The translations under genes were made by a program, and so were the position numbers. The notes under the pieces were generated by a model. It saw only the letters and a list, made by a program, of their open reading frames with translations. It did no database searches and had not been told where the DNA came from. Shown here in pieces: positions 25,973-35,430 of a stretch of 64,000 nucleotides of DNA (its first letter is position 1; the number at the start of each line of letters is the position of its first letter). The DNA is taken from the NCBI RefSeq assembly GCF_020515695.1, contig NZ_JAIWJA010000013.1:62001-126000 (forward strand). Reading direction: 5' to 3'. The DNA is from Pseudomonas sp. MWU16-30317. Lineage in GTDB: Bacteria > Pseudomonadota > Gammaproteobacteria > Pseudomonadales > Pseudomonadaceae.

Positions 25973-28900
25973 GTGGGCTGGGAATTGGATGACGTCGAAA
26001 AACCCTTTGTGGCTCAGTTACAGGGGCTGAACTGGAAGCATATCGAGGGCAGCCTCGACGACCCGGCCATCACTGGTCGCAGCAGTTTCAGTGAAGTAAT
26101 TCAGCGAGCTGCACTGGCCGAGCGCTTGCTTGCCATCAACCTGCGCGACGATCAGCCCTGGCTGGATGAGCAGCGCATTGCAGAAGCACTGGCGGCCATT
26201 ATCCGCGTGGGCGCCGGCAAGCTGATGGAAGCCAACCATACAGTCACTGAGCTGCTGCTCAAAGGCATCACGGTCGATGGCCTTCAGGGCTGGGAAGGCG
26301 GACGTGGTCAGACCATCCAGTACATCGACTGGGCCAACCCGGCCAATAACCACTTCCGCGTGATCAACCAGTTCCGAGTGGATTGCCCACCGGGGTATAA
26401 CAGCGGCAAGAAATTTATCGTCCCGGATCTGGTGTTGCTGGTGAACGGCATCCCGCTGGTAGTGGTGGAGTGCAAGAGCCCCTCCATTCCAGAACCGCTG
26501 GCCGAAGCTGTCGATCAATTGCGCCGCTACAGCAACCAGCGCAAGGCAGCCTTCGAGGTCGAGGAAAACGAGGGCAACGAGACACTGTTCGCCAGCGTGC
26601 AGCTATTGGTCGCCAGTAGCTACGACGAGGCACGGGTGGGCTGCATTGGTGCCGGCTTCGGGCATTTCTCTCAATGGAAAACCGTGGTTGGCCCGGATGG
26701 CAACGGCAGCGAGCAGTCAGTAGCCGAGCAGCTAGGCAAAACCAAACTGTCCGAGCAGGAGCGCCTGGTGGCAGGCATGCTGACGCCGGCCCACCTGCTC
26801 GATCTGATCCGGCATTTCATGCTGTTTATGCAGGTTGGCGGGCAGACCATCAAGACGGTCTGCCGCTACCAACAGTACCGCGCGGTGAACCGCACGGTGA
26901 TTCGCCTGAAGCGTGGGCAGACACGCCTTGAGCATGGCGAGAGCGATCAGCGCGGCGGCATCGTTTGGCACACTCAAGGCTCAGGCAAGAGCCTGACCAT
27001 GGTATTTTTGGTGCGCAAGATGCGCACGGATACACAACTGCGCCGCTTCAAAATCATCGTGGTCACTGACCGTAAAGACCTGCAAAACCAGCTCTCCGCC
27101 ACCGCCACGCTGAGCGGTGAACTGCCGGAGGTGGCCTCCAATATCGAGGGTGTTAAAGCCTTGGCACGTCGCCAGGGCCCCGGTTTGGTATTCGCCACCA
27201 TCCAAAAGTATCGAAATCCCGAGCAGGAGGAAAACGGGGATGCACCCATCGCCGTGGACACTGCGCCATTCCTCAAAGCCGCAGAAAAGCGAGCGCGCTA
27301 TCTGGTAAACAAACCATTCGAGGTGCTCAACCACGACGAGAGTATTCTGGTATTGATCGATGAGGCCCACCGCACCCAAGCCGGCGATCTGCAGGCGAAC
27401 CTTCTGGCGGGCTTGCCCAACTGCGTGCGCATCGGCTTTACCGGTACACCGATCATCATGGGCGATAAGAAACGCACCCACGAAATTTTCGGCGCGTTCA
27501 TCGACAAATACACCATCAAGGAAGCCGAGGCAGATGGAGCGACAGTGCCGGTGCTTTACGAAGGACGCACTGCCAAGGGCGCATTGAAAGATGGGGCGAG
27601 TCTGGATGAGCTGTTCGAGGATTTGTTCCGCGAGCACAGTCAGGACGAGCTGGAGCTGATCAAGAAAAAGTACGCCACCAAGGGCCATATCTTTGATGCC
27701 CCCGCGCTAATCGCTGATAAGGCGCGCGACATCCTCAGACATTACGTCACCAATATCCTGCCCAATGGCTACAAGGCGCAGGTGGTAGCCTATAGCCGGA
27801 TTGCGGTAATCCGCTATTTCCACGCGCTGCAGGCCGCCCGTGATGAATTGCTGGTCGAGGCTGAAGCGCTGCCGGCAGCCGACAAGGACCTCGACGATGA
27901 GGCACTGTGCCAGCGTCCACCCAAGCTGCAGGCGCGCGTGCAGGCGTGGCGCTATCGCGACAGGGTACGCAGCCTGGAATTCGCACCGATTATCTCCGGC
28001 TCAAATAACGATCCGGCCGAGTGGAAAACCTGGACGGATGGCAGCAAGCACGAGCAACTGATCCAACGCTTCAAGAAGCCTCTTAATCATGAGCAGTCGG
28101 GCAAGACCGATCCGCTTGCCTTCCTGATTGTTAAGTCTATGTTGCTCACCGGCTTTGACGCTCCCATTGAAGGGGTCATGTACCTTGACCGGCCAATCAA
28201 GGAAGCCGAGCTGCTGCAAGCCATTGCGCGGGTCAACCGTACTGGTTTCGGCAAACGCTGTGGCATCGTGGTCGACTACTACGGGGTCGCCAACCACCTG
28301 CGCGAAGCCCTGGCAGCCTATGCGGACGAGGATATCGAAGGTGCGCTGAGCAGCATCAAGGACGAAGTGCCGGTGCTGCGAGATCGTCATCTGCGTGTAG
28401 TGGATGTGCTGCGCCGCCAGGGCATCGAGTCGCTGGGAGATGCAGAAGCCTGCATTGCCGCACTGGAGTCGGAAAAGATGCGCGCCGAATTTGCGGTAAA
28501 GCTGAAAGCGTTCCTCGACTCATTGGACACCGTACTGCCACGCCCCGAGGGCCTGCCCTTCGTCAAGGATGCCAAGCGTCTGGCCTATATCCATGCACGT
28601 GCGCGCGGGCGTTACAAGGACCTGCCGCAACTGGGCAAGGATGTCGGTGCCAAGGTGCGCAAGCTGATCGACGATCACGTTATTTCGCTGGGCATCGACC
28701 CGAAGATTCCGCCGATCCAGCTCACCGATGCAGACTTCGAGAAGCAGTTGTCGCGTAGCGTCAACGACCGCGCCAAGGCCTCAGAGATGGAGCACGCCAT
28801 TCGCTCGCATGTGCGCAGCCATGCTGATGAAGATCCGGTGCTTTTTCGCAAGCTGTCCGAACGCCTGAACGAGCTGCTCAAGTCGCTGGGCGAGCAGTGG

Positions 28901-29299
28901 GATCAGTTGGTTGAACAGATGCAGAAGATCATCAACGAGCTGCGCAGCGGTCAAATGAGCGATGACTACAGCCCCCTGGATCTGCCCGAGCACTATGCAC
29001 CCTTCCTGCGCACCCTGCTGGATGTGGTGTGTGCCGACGCCAATCCGCAGCCCGCCGAGATGCTGCGTTTGAAGGATGTGACAGTAGAATTGGTCGATTT
29101 GTTGGTGGGCGAACTCCAAAGCCACCGCGATATCTGGAGCCCGCGCAAGCGAGCGGCACAGGAAGAGCTGGCCGGGCAGCTATTCGATCACTTGATGAGA
29201 CTGCGTCCGCCCTTGGTGGATAGCGATACGGCGGGTGTGCTGTCTGACCGCCTGATGGATCAGGCCAGAGCCAGCCATGAACGGTTGATGCAGCTGTGA
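25973..29299 (+). CDS. hsdR: Type I restriction-modification system, endonuclease/translocase subunit
   Basis: 1108 residues from GTG 25973, preceded by AAGGAG. HsdR translocates DNA with ATP and cuts unmodified DNA. The N-terminal PD-(D/E)XK nuclease shows PDLVLLVNGIPLVVVECK (about 150-166). The SF2 motor has Walker A TQGSGKS (about 336-341), DEAH (about 462-465), GFTGTPI, and motif VI region QAIARVNRTGFGK. The C-terminal helical part binds HsdM. All key motifs are present, so it should be active. The stop overlaps the next start by four bases. Confidence 0.96.
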   Translation: MGWELDDVEKPFVAQLQGLNWKHIEGSLDDPAITGRSSFSEVIQRAALAERLLAINLRDDQPWLDEQRIAEALAAIIRVGAGKLMEANHTVTELLLKGITVDGLQGWEGGRGQTIQYIDWANPANNHFRVINQFRVDCPPGYNSGKKFIVPDLVLLVNGIPLVVVECKSPSIPEPLAEAVDQLRRYSNQRKAAFEVEENEGNETLFASVQLLVASSYDEARVGCIGAGFGHFSQWKTVVGPDGNGSEQSVAEQLGKTKLSEQERLVAGMLTPAHLLDLIRHFMLFMQVGGQTIKTVCRYQQYRAVNRTVIRLKRGQTRLEHGESDQRGGIVWHTQGSGKSLTMVFLVRKMRTDTQLRRFKIIVVTDRKDLQNQLSATATLSGELPEVASNIEGVKALARRQGPGLVFATIQKYRNPEQEENGDAPIAVDTAPFLKAAEKRARYLVNKPFEVLNHDESILVLIDEAHRTQAGDLQANLLAGLPNCVRIGFTGTPIIMGDKKRTHEIFGAFIDKYTIKEAEADGATVPVLYEGRTAKGALKDGASLDELFEDLFREHSQDELELIKKKYATKGHIFDAPALIADKARDILRHYVTNILPNGYKAQVVAYSRIAVIRYFHALQAARDELLVEAEALPAADKDLDDEALCQRPPKLQARVQAWRYRDRVRSLEFAPIISGSNNDPAEWKTWTDGSKHEQLIQRFKKPLNHEQSGKTDPLAFLIVKSMLLTGFDAPIEGVMYLDRPIKEAELLQAIARVNRTGFGKRCGIVVDYYGVANHLREALAAYADEDIEGALSSIKDEVPVLRDRHLRVVDVLRRQGIESLGDAEACIAALESEKMRAEFAVKLKAFLDSLDTVLPRPEGLPFVKDAKRLAYIHARARGRYKDLPQLGKDVGAKVRKLIDDHVISLGIDPKIPPIQLTDADFEKQLSRSVNDRAKASEMEHAIRSHVRSHADEDPVLFRKLSERLNELLKSLGEQWDQLVEQMQKIINELRSGQMSDDYSPLDLPEHYAPFLRTLLDVVCADANPQPAEMLRLKDVTVELVDLLVGELQSHRDIWSPRKRAAQEELAGQLFDHLMRLRPPLVDSDTAGVLSDRLMDQARASHERLMQL

Positions 29300-29997
29300 G
29301 CAATCAAACCCTCACTGTAGACGACCTACAACTGACGCTACGCCGAAGCGCGCGGCGCAAGACGCTACAGATCACTGTCGAGCGTGACGGCGCACTTATC
29401 CTGTCTGCCCCGCCAGAGGTAGAGGAGCAAGCGCTGCGGCAATTCGTAGCGGAAAAAAGCTTCTGGATTTACTCGCGTCTTGCCGAAAAGGAACGCCTGC
29501 AGCGCTCAATCCCCACTAAGGAATACGTGGACGGAGAGGGGTTTCTATATCTGGGGCGCAGTTACCGCCTCAAACTGGTTGATGAGCAGGATGTGCCACT
29601 TAAACTCTCTGCCGGTCGCTTCCGCCTGCTGCGTAGCGAACTGCCGCGAGCCCGTGAACATTTTATCCGTTGGTACAGCGAACACGCCCGAAGCTGGCTG
29701 GCCTTGCGCGTCAAGAACCACCAAGCCCGCATGGACCTGATCCCCAGCGGTGTGCGTGTGCAGGATCTGGGCTATCGCTGGGGCTCATGTGGTAAGGGCG
29801 CACAGCTCTATTTTCATTGGAAAACAATCCTACTGCCCAAGCCCATTGCGGAGTACGTGGTGGTGCATGAAATGGTGCACCTGCAAGAGCCACATCACAC
29901 CCCAGAATTTTGGCTCCGCCTGGAACGCGTCATGCCTGACTATGCACAGCGCAAGACATGGTTGGCAGAACACGGAATTGATGTTGAAGGCCTCTGA
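29296..29997 (+). CDS. YgjP-like (DUF45) zinc metallopeptidase in the hsd operon
   Basis: 233 residues, GTG start overlapping the hsdR stop (GTGA). The YgjP/WLM-related signature is clear: LGYRWGSCGKGAQLYFHWKT, then HEMVHL (about 191-196) and a third ligand in HHTPEFW. This peptidase family is frequently the last gene of type I R-M operons. Its substrate is unknown; processing or turnover of an Hsd subunit is one possibility and is inference. Confidence 0.88.
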   Translation: MSNQTLTVDDLQLTLRRSARRKTLQITVERDGALILSAPPEVEEQALRQFVAEKSFWIYSRLAEKERLQRSIPTKEYVDGEGFLYLGRSYRLKLVDEQDVPLKLSAGRFRLLRSELPRAREHFIRWYSEHARSWLALRVKNHQARMDLIPSGVRVQDLGYRWGSCGKGAQLYFHWKTILLPKPIAEYVVVHEMVHLQEPHHTPEFWLRLERVMPDYAQRKTWLAEHGIDVEGL

Positions 29998-30036
29998 GTA
30001 CCATGGCTGACCATTTCACCAGCACCCGCGACTTAG

Positions 30037-30195
30037 GTACTGGTCAGAACCAACCAACTTGGCTATGAGGATGGCTTACAAGCACCAGGGTTCCAGCGAT
30101 CGGATAAATCTCTGCATTTAACCTTTGAGCCAGACATTAGAATCACCACGCGCCTAGAACTCTTTGAACAACCATACCCTGCAGAAAATCAATAA
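30037..30195 (+). pseudogene. Possible C-terminal gene remnant
   Basis: An open stretch of 52 codons after a TAG reads like real protein (LGYEDGLQAPGFQRSDKSLH, then LTFEPDIRITTRLELFEQPY) and ends in TAA, but has no proper start. I do not recognise the family. It may be the tail of a gene lost when the island was rearranged. The rest of the 29998-30201 gap shows nothing else. Confidence 0.3.
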
Positions 30196-30201
30196 AATAA
30201 T

Positions 30202-30984
30202 TCACGGCTGCCCTGGCGTCGCCCCACCAGAGTTGTCTCTAATAATCATAGGCTTTATGTAACCTTTAAATACCTCAGCCGCGGCACCCAGTACACTTTC
30301 TATCTTCTTATAATGACCCGGACGCAATTTACTTTCCTTGTCCAAATAGTTCAAAACGAGTAGAACCTGTTCACGATCTAGCATTGCAAGCGTTTGCTCA
30401 GCTACGCCGTACAGAAGGACCAACGCACCATTCTTTAGCGTTTCCGGACGCTTAAGCGCACCGAGCACCCGGCCAAAGCCCGCAGCCATGTCGCCGCCCT
30501 GATCATCACGAAGCCAATCCAGCAGCGATGAATGATTTAACTTATCTGGCTTTTTGTTTGGCAGCTTACTCGGCAATGCCCGTTTCGTCCTACCCAAAAT
30601 TAACTCAGGCCACCGTTCAACATCCGAGCGATCATCATAATCAGGAAGAGATATAGTATTATATGAGTATGCAATGGGAACGCCAAGTCTCTCATAAGCA
30701 AGGCAGCTTTTGAATTGCTCGCCATCAAACTGGTCAAAAACCCCGCTTTTACAATTAAGCTCTTTAATTTCCAAAAGCAGTATTTTAGCGTTTTCCAGCA
30801 TAGCGACTAGATCACCACAATACAGCCGCATTCCGTCGCCTTGCTGTACAGCATATGGGGGGAAGGTTTTGAGCGAAGTCCGACTATCTCTGCAATAGGC
30901 TTCCAATGCACCGGTAATTGCAGCTTGAATTACGTTTTCCTGCCTAGTTTTCTTCATATCATCCACGCCATAGATTAGTAGCAT
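30202..30984 (-). CDS. Unknown protein with PD-(D/E)XK nuclease-like motifs
   Basis: 260 residues, not recognised. Near the N-terminus the spacing fits a PD-(D/E)XK fold: Glu16 in a helix, Asp58 in YCGDLVAML, Glu72 and Lys74 in ILLLEIKEL, and Gln90 in GEQFKSCLAYERLGVPIAYS. The second half (about 165-240) is helical. An inner ATG at 30957 (MKKTRQENVIQ) is an alternative start. It is more AT-rich than its neighbours, lies next to the hsd operon and is divergent from another unknown gene across a 144-base gap. A defence or nuclease role is inference. Confidence 0.55.
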   Translation of the reverse strand: MLLIYGVDDMKKTRQENVIQAAITGALEAYCRDSRTSLKTFPPYAVQQGDGMRLYCGDLVAMLENAKILLLEIKELNCKSGVFDQFDGEQFKSCLAYERLGVPIAYSYNTISLPDYDDRSDVERWPELILGRTKRALPSKLPNKKPDKLNHSSLLDWLRDDQGGDMAAGFGRVLGALKRPETLKNGALVLLYGVAEQTLAMLDREQVLLVLNYLDKESKLRPGHYKKIESVLGAAAEVFKGYIKPMIIRDNSGGATPGQP

Positions 30985-31128
30985 AAATTTATCACCACTA
31001 AAGGATCATTAGAAGCAATATCTGACTATCTACTTGACGCCGACCCAGCAGGCAATGCAGGCTCTACGCAGTAAGCAGCAAACGATCTAAGGACACAGTT
31101 TAATCAGATAGGAGTTAGGTAAATCACA

Positions 31129-32199
31129 ATGCCCACACATACCCTACATTTCATAAAGCCTTGCCGCAAAACCGACAGTTCCCCGCGGCTCACCCCAAGC
31201 ATGGTGGCCGAGAACAAGCGGAACGGCATAGAGACGACCTTGATTCTCGACCTTAACATTCTGGTGAGAATGGAAGATGTAATTCTTCGCCGCCACAGCC
31301 CGAACGATTTCGACTTAACTAGACTTATAAATTTCATAAATTCTTGCCCACCACAAAGTCTGTGCATAACGCCTGGGCTTGCCCTTAATGAGGTCCATCC
31401 GAAATTCAAGAAGCTTAGCTTTGAGATGTATGAATTGTTTCTTTCGATATTCTGCCCGCAGATGATCGATCATCCGACCGCGACACGAAACACTCCAAAT
31501 GAAACGGAAAGAACCCGACCGTATGAGTTTTCAGAACTCAGCATAGAAGAGCAGCACCTCTACAGCGTGCCGTTTTTTTCGCTCATGCAGATACATATTA
31601 TCAACGCCACGAAGCCGAGCTTGCCAAGCATTGAAAAATTCAAAACATATATGAGCCGTGTTTGTGATGACATTGATATGCTCAGCGCCGTTGAAGCCGA
31701 AATTGCCAAGTACTGCTTCTGTGAGAAAAAGCCCAACTATTCCGACGAGCTTAACGCCAAAATCGAAGATATCAAGAACAACTTCATGAGTGGGAGCAAC
31801 AAGCCAGCGCAGCGCTTCAAAAACATCTTCAATGGCGTTCAAGACCTTAAATACATAAAAGGCGCCCTGGAGTTTTCCAAAGAGCTCTTTTATGGCAAGC
31901 TTCAGGACACATGGATAGCCACATTGGACTCCAAGTTATACTGGCTGAGTGAGTCCATTCATCATTACCCAGTCGCAGGTGAGCGAGACGGAAAATACTT
32001 CAGCATCAATCGATCACATGACCAGCAGACATGCAACTATTGGCTATCAGTGGATAAACTGCAAGAGCAACTCCAGCACGAGAGAAGCCGAAACGGCAAA
32101 GGAACCGCCCCTTTAGATGAAACAGGATTGCCACGCATACATAACACATTAACCACAAAGAGCTTCAAGGAATTTTTCGCCGTTTTCACGCCCACATAG
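31129..32199 (+). CDS. Unknown protein with PIN-like N-terminal motif
   Basis: 356 residues, not recognised. TTLILDLNILVRMEDV (Asp41, Asn43) followed by ITPGLALNEV (Glu88), and a later WIATLDSKLYWL (Asp267), resemble the acidic positions of PIN-domain nucleases, though the long insert between them is unusual. Base composition is AT-rich compared with the core genome, and rare codons are common, suggesting transfer. It is divergent from the preceding unknown gene and may share a promoter region with it (30985-31128). Confidence 0.5.
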   Translation: MPTHTLHFIKPCRKTDSSPRLTPSMVAENKRNGIETTLILDLNILVRMEDVILRRHSPNDFDLTRLINFINSCPPQSLCITPGLALNEVHPKFKKLSFEMYELFLSIFCPQMIDHPTATRNTPNETERTRPYEFSELSIEEQHLYSVPFFSLMQIHIINATKPSLPSIEKFKTYMSRVCDDIDMLSAVEAEIAKYCFCEKKPNYSDELNAKIEDIKNNFMSGSNKPAQRFKNIFNGVQDLKYIKGALEFSKELFYGKLQDTWIATLDSKLYWLSESIHHYPVAGERDGKYFSINRSHDQQTCNYWLSVDKLQEQLQHERSRNGKGTAPLDETGLPRIHNTLTTKSFKEFFAVFTPT

Positions 32200-32983
32200 T
32201 CCGCGAGCAGGGTACAAGTACAAGATACTGCTCAACCACGCACCTGTACTCTTAGCAACCGGATGCTAACGATGAGTAATCAAAGCCAATTAGGTCCCTT
32301 CATTTAAAGCTGACACCTGTACCCATCCTCATCCAACACAGGAAAGAAAAACGGGCTGACAACCACGAGATTGGCCACAGCGAAATGACTCTTGGTAATT
32401 GACTCAGGAGGATCACGCTTCAGCATTCCGCCTCAATCCTGTGCAGCGCATTCCAAATGGTATTCCACAAAGACGGCGCAACTAAACAACTTCATATTTT
32501 TCATAGGCTTAGCACATCATTTCAGCTCACCCCGGCCCAACCGACACAGTACCAAGTACCGCTATTCCTACCCTGCATACAGCTACCCCCGCCCAAAGCC
32601 CACAGGAAAACCTCTCACAGCTCAATACTCCGGGCAGCAAAACCATAAATCCTGATGCGACTATTTCGCCAATTGAACCACTGCTATGCGATACGAATTA
32701 GCTGTTACGTTTCGCAAAGGCGACGGCCTACCAAAATGCCGACCAGCAGCACGGAGACCGGCGGGACCACGCGCTTGCCTCTGCATTTACCCTGCGAACC
32801 CCGCAATCTGCCCAAACGCACCCGTATATAGTCAGGCCCCTACGCCAGCCTGGTAATAACCTCAAAGCCAACCACAGCATCAATCAAGGCATACCTGTAC
32901 AATCCCATATTGTCATCCTCCCAGTGCCAACCGCGCCCCCGCACGCGATCAGCGCTCACCCCCTGTGCCGGAGCGCCAACCGC
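32200..32983. other. Gene-poor stretch at the right side of the defence region
   Basis: No frame here looks like a conserved protein and none has a good ribosome site. Open frames around 32392-32655 have Pro/Ser/Tyr-rich, low-information translations. This may be the eroded junction between the island and the rest of the chromosome. I see no attachment-site repeat of the ssrA end. Confidence 0.5.
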
Positions 32984-33232
32984 ATGCCGCAAGAACGACT
33001 GGACCTGTTGAAGCTACCCAAGCCTGTCCGTGGACCGATCAACGACCTGGTGCGTGCACTCAATGCAGCGAGCACACGGGAAGACATCGAACGTGAGGGT
33101 ACGCTGGAGATTGCATTGATCCTTGGCCTTGAAACTTCCAAAAGGTTGAAGCCAGCAGATATTGAAGCGCTTTACATGATTTTCGACGACGCGGTGCAGG
33201 AACGGTTGCAAAGGCTACCTGCAGAGGAATAG
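32984..33232 (+). CDS. Small hypothetical protein
   Basis: 82 residues from ATG 32984 (MPQERLDLLKLPKPVRGPIN). A longer version from 32924 adds a Pro/Ala/His-rich start that looks non-coding. The protein is predicted helical (NDLVRALNAASTREDIEREG, IEALYMIFDDAVQERLQRLP) with no known motif. It stands alone, 259 bases before the FtsH-like gene; that gap holds nothing I can support. Confidence 0.5.
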   Translation: MPQERLDLLKLPKPVRGPINDLVRALNAASTREDIEREGTLEIALILGLETSKRLKPADIEALYMIFDDAVQERLQRLPAEE

Positions 33233-33491
33233 CCCCTCAACGATGGCTGACGCTGAATCCAGTCATTCCCTGCTCCTCTCAATGCCCCTACCTAAAGTCC
33301 TGCGCCTTGCAGGGCTTGGGACACCCGCCCGTCGCCCTTCATCCCCGCCCATCCCACCTTGGCCCATTTCTCGCTACCACCCAGCGGGGAACAATTTTCC
33401 GGCGCTCCACTCTCCACTCCGCCGGCCGATACCCCCTTGAGAGCAGCAACGCTCCCCGTTCTACCGGTATTCGCCCAAGGCAGAGGTTCCG

Positions 33492-35396
33492 ATGGCCCGA
33501 CCTTCATTTATCCAGCGCATCCGCACTCGGCTGCGTAATCGTTACTGGCAGTCCGCAGCGGGCATCGCCATCACCCTGATATTGGCCGGCGGCATGTGGC
33601 TATCCCACAGCGAATCCCCCGTCTCCGCCAACCCGACCATGGCCGAGCAACTCCAGCACGACGACAGCCCATGGCGCGCTCAACCTGCGCGCTTCTCCAG
33701 CTTCGTCGACGACGTGCGTGCCGACAAAGTGGCCGAGGCCATCAGCGGCAACAACCAGCTGTACGTCACTCTCAAGGACGGCAGCCATTACGCCGTGTAC
33801 GACGGTTCTGGCTTCGTGGCGCGTCAGGCCTATTTGTTCGTGGCCAGCGATGCGACGCCGACCTTCCAGTATTCCGAGCTTAAAGAAAGCGACGCGATCA
33901 GTGCCGGCGCTGCCATCGACATGACCATGCGCTTGTTGGTGATCGGTTTGTTGCTGAGCGTCGCGTGGCCGACGGTGTCCGGGCGGGTGATGGGCTATCT
34001 GCGCCGCAACAAGCATACGCCCACCACCTTCGACGACGTGGTCGGCTGCGGCGAGGCCAAGCAGGCGTTGCTGGACATCGCCATGGCCCAGCGTTATCCC
34101 GAGCGCTTCACCTCTCTGGGCGCGCGACCGCCGCGTGGGGTGCTGCTGACCGGGTCGCCGGGCACCGGCAAGACGCATCTGGCCAAGGCACTGGCCACCG
34201 AGTGCGGGGTGAACTTCATCGCGGCTACTGGCAGCGACTTCTCGAGCATGTTCTACGGCGTGGGCATCATGAAGGTCCGCAGTCTGTTCCGGCAGGCGCG
34301 GCGCAAGGCGCCGTGCATCATTCTTATCGACGAGATCGACGGCATCGGCCGCCGCGCTGCCGAGCCGCGCATGGGCGAGGCCGAGCAGAATCGCATCGTC
34401 AACCAGTTCCTCACCGAGATGGACGGCTTCAGCTCGGCCCACGGCGTGCTGGTGATCGGCGCCACCAACCTGGCGGAATCCCTGGACCCGGCGCTGCGCC
34501 GCGAGGGCCGCTTTGATCGCACCATCGCCGTGCCGCTGCCGACGCTGGAGGACCGCAAGGCCTTGCTGCGCCTGTATCTGGGCAAGCTCAAGCAGGTCGG
34601 CGAGATGGACATCGACCGTCTGGCCGGCACTTGCATGGGCCTGACTCCGGCGGCGATTGCGGCGCTGGTCAATCAGGCGGCGATCTTCGCTGCCCGGGAA
34701 GCGGCCAGCAGTATCGAGGAGCATCACCTGGTGAATGCGATCGAGACCCAGCGCATCGGCGAGAAGCCTATGGGTGTCACGCCGTTCACCGAGCAGGAGC
34801 GTCGTTGTATTGCCGTGCACGAGGCCGGTCACGCGCTCGCGGCGGCGCAGTTGAAAATCGGCAAGGTCGACAAGGTGACTATCCTGCCGCGTGGTCAGGC
34901 GCTCGGCGTGACCTTGGTGATCCCGACCGAGGACAAGCGCCTGCATCGCAAGTCTGAACTGCAGAACCGTATCGTCATGTTGTTGGCGGGGCGGGCGGCG
35001 GAGAAGCTGTATTTCCATGAGGTGTCGTCGGGGGCGTCGTCCGATTTGCAGGAGGCGACCCGTATCGCCTTGTCGATGGTCAGCGCCTTGGGTATGGGCC
35101 CGCACAGTGATCTGGCGACGCTGAGTGTGATGCGCGATGCGGGTATCGAAGTTGACCCGACGCCTACGCTGCTGCAGGTGAATGCATTACTGCGCGAGCA
35201 AGAGGCGATCTGTGATGGGCTGCTGCATGAGCATCGCGTCGCGATGGATACGGTGGTGGCGCGGTTGCTGGAGGCCGAGACCATTGACGGTGCGGAAGTT
35301 TATGAGGCGCTGGGGCTGAGTGCTGTGCGTAACTCCGAGCGTGAGCATGCCGCCCTGGAACAAGCGGCTTACAGCGAGGACTCGACGCTGAACTGA
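33492..35396 (+). CDS. FtsH-family AAA+ membrane metalloprotease (accessory paralogue)
   Basis: 634 residues. A first membrane segment (about 23-39, AAGIAITLILAGGMWLSHSE), a periplasmic domain, and a second segment (about 143-160) precede the AAA+ module with Walker A GSPGTGKT (about 219-226), Walker B IILIDEIDGIG and the SRH NLAESLDPALRREGRFDR. The protease domain has zinc-binding HEAGH (about 442-446) and the third-ligand region SSGASSDLQEATRIALSMVS. The pore motif region reads SSMFYGVG rather than the usual VEMFVGVG. Core ftsH normally sits near rrmJ/folP, so this is an extra copy; membrane stress or protein quality control is inference. Confidence 0.85.
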   Translation: MARPSFIQRIRTRLRNRYWQSAAGIAITLILAGGMWLSHSESPVSANPTMAEQLQHDDSPWRAQPARFSSFVDDVRADKVAEAISGNNQLYVTLKDGSHYAVYDGSGFVARQAYLFVASDATPTFQYSELKESDAISAGAAIDMTMRLLVIGLLLSVAWPTVSGRVMGYLRRNKHTPTTFDDVVGCGEAKQALLDIAMAQRYPERFTSLGARPPRGVLLTGSPGTGKTHLAKALATECGVNFIAATGSDFSSMFYGVGIMKVRSLFRQARRKAPCIILIDEIDGIGRRAAEPRMGEAEQNRIVNQFLTEMDGFSSAHGVLVIGATNLAESLDPALRREGRFDRTIAVPLPTLEDRKALLRLYLGKLKQVGEMDIDRLAGTCMGLTPAAIAALVNQAAIFAAREAASSIEEHHLVNAIETQRIGEKPMGVTPFTEQERRCIAVHEAGHALAAAQLKIGKVDKVTILPRGQALGVTLVIPTEDKRLHRKSELQNRIVMLLAGRAAEKLYFHEVSSGASSDLQEATRIALSMVSALGMGPHSDLATLSVMRDAGIEVDPTPTLLQVNALLREQEAICDGLLHEHRVAMDTVVARLLEAETIDGAEVYEALGLSAVRNSEREHAALEQAAYSEDSTLN

Positions 35397-35430
35397 CCTG
35401 CCGGCCGCTTGATCTGCCGCGATCGCCCCG

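Noticed and set aside
32392..32655. Small open frames in the gene-poor stretch
   Set aside because: Pro/Ser/Tyr-rich translations with no ribosome site and no family resemblance.
16058..33500. A second copy of the ssrA 3' end (right attachment site)
   Set aside because: I scanned for GGTTCAAATCCCCCCGGCTC and found no copy; the right boundary seems deleted or outside what can be seen by eye.
33600..35105. 501-codon frame opposite the FtsH-like gene
   Set aside because: Antisense to a gene with clear AAA+ and protease motifs; no start signal and no recognisable domain.
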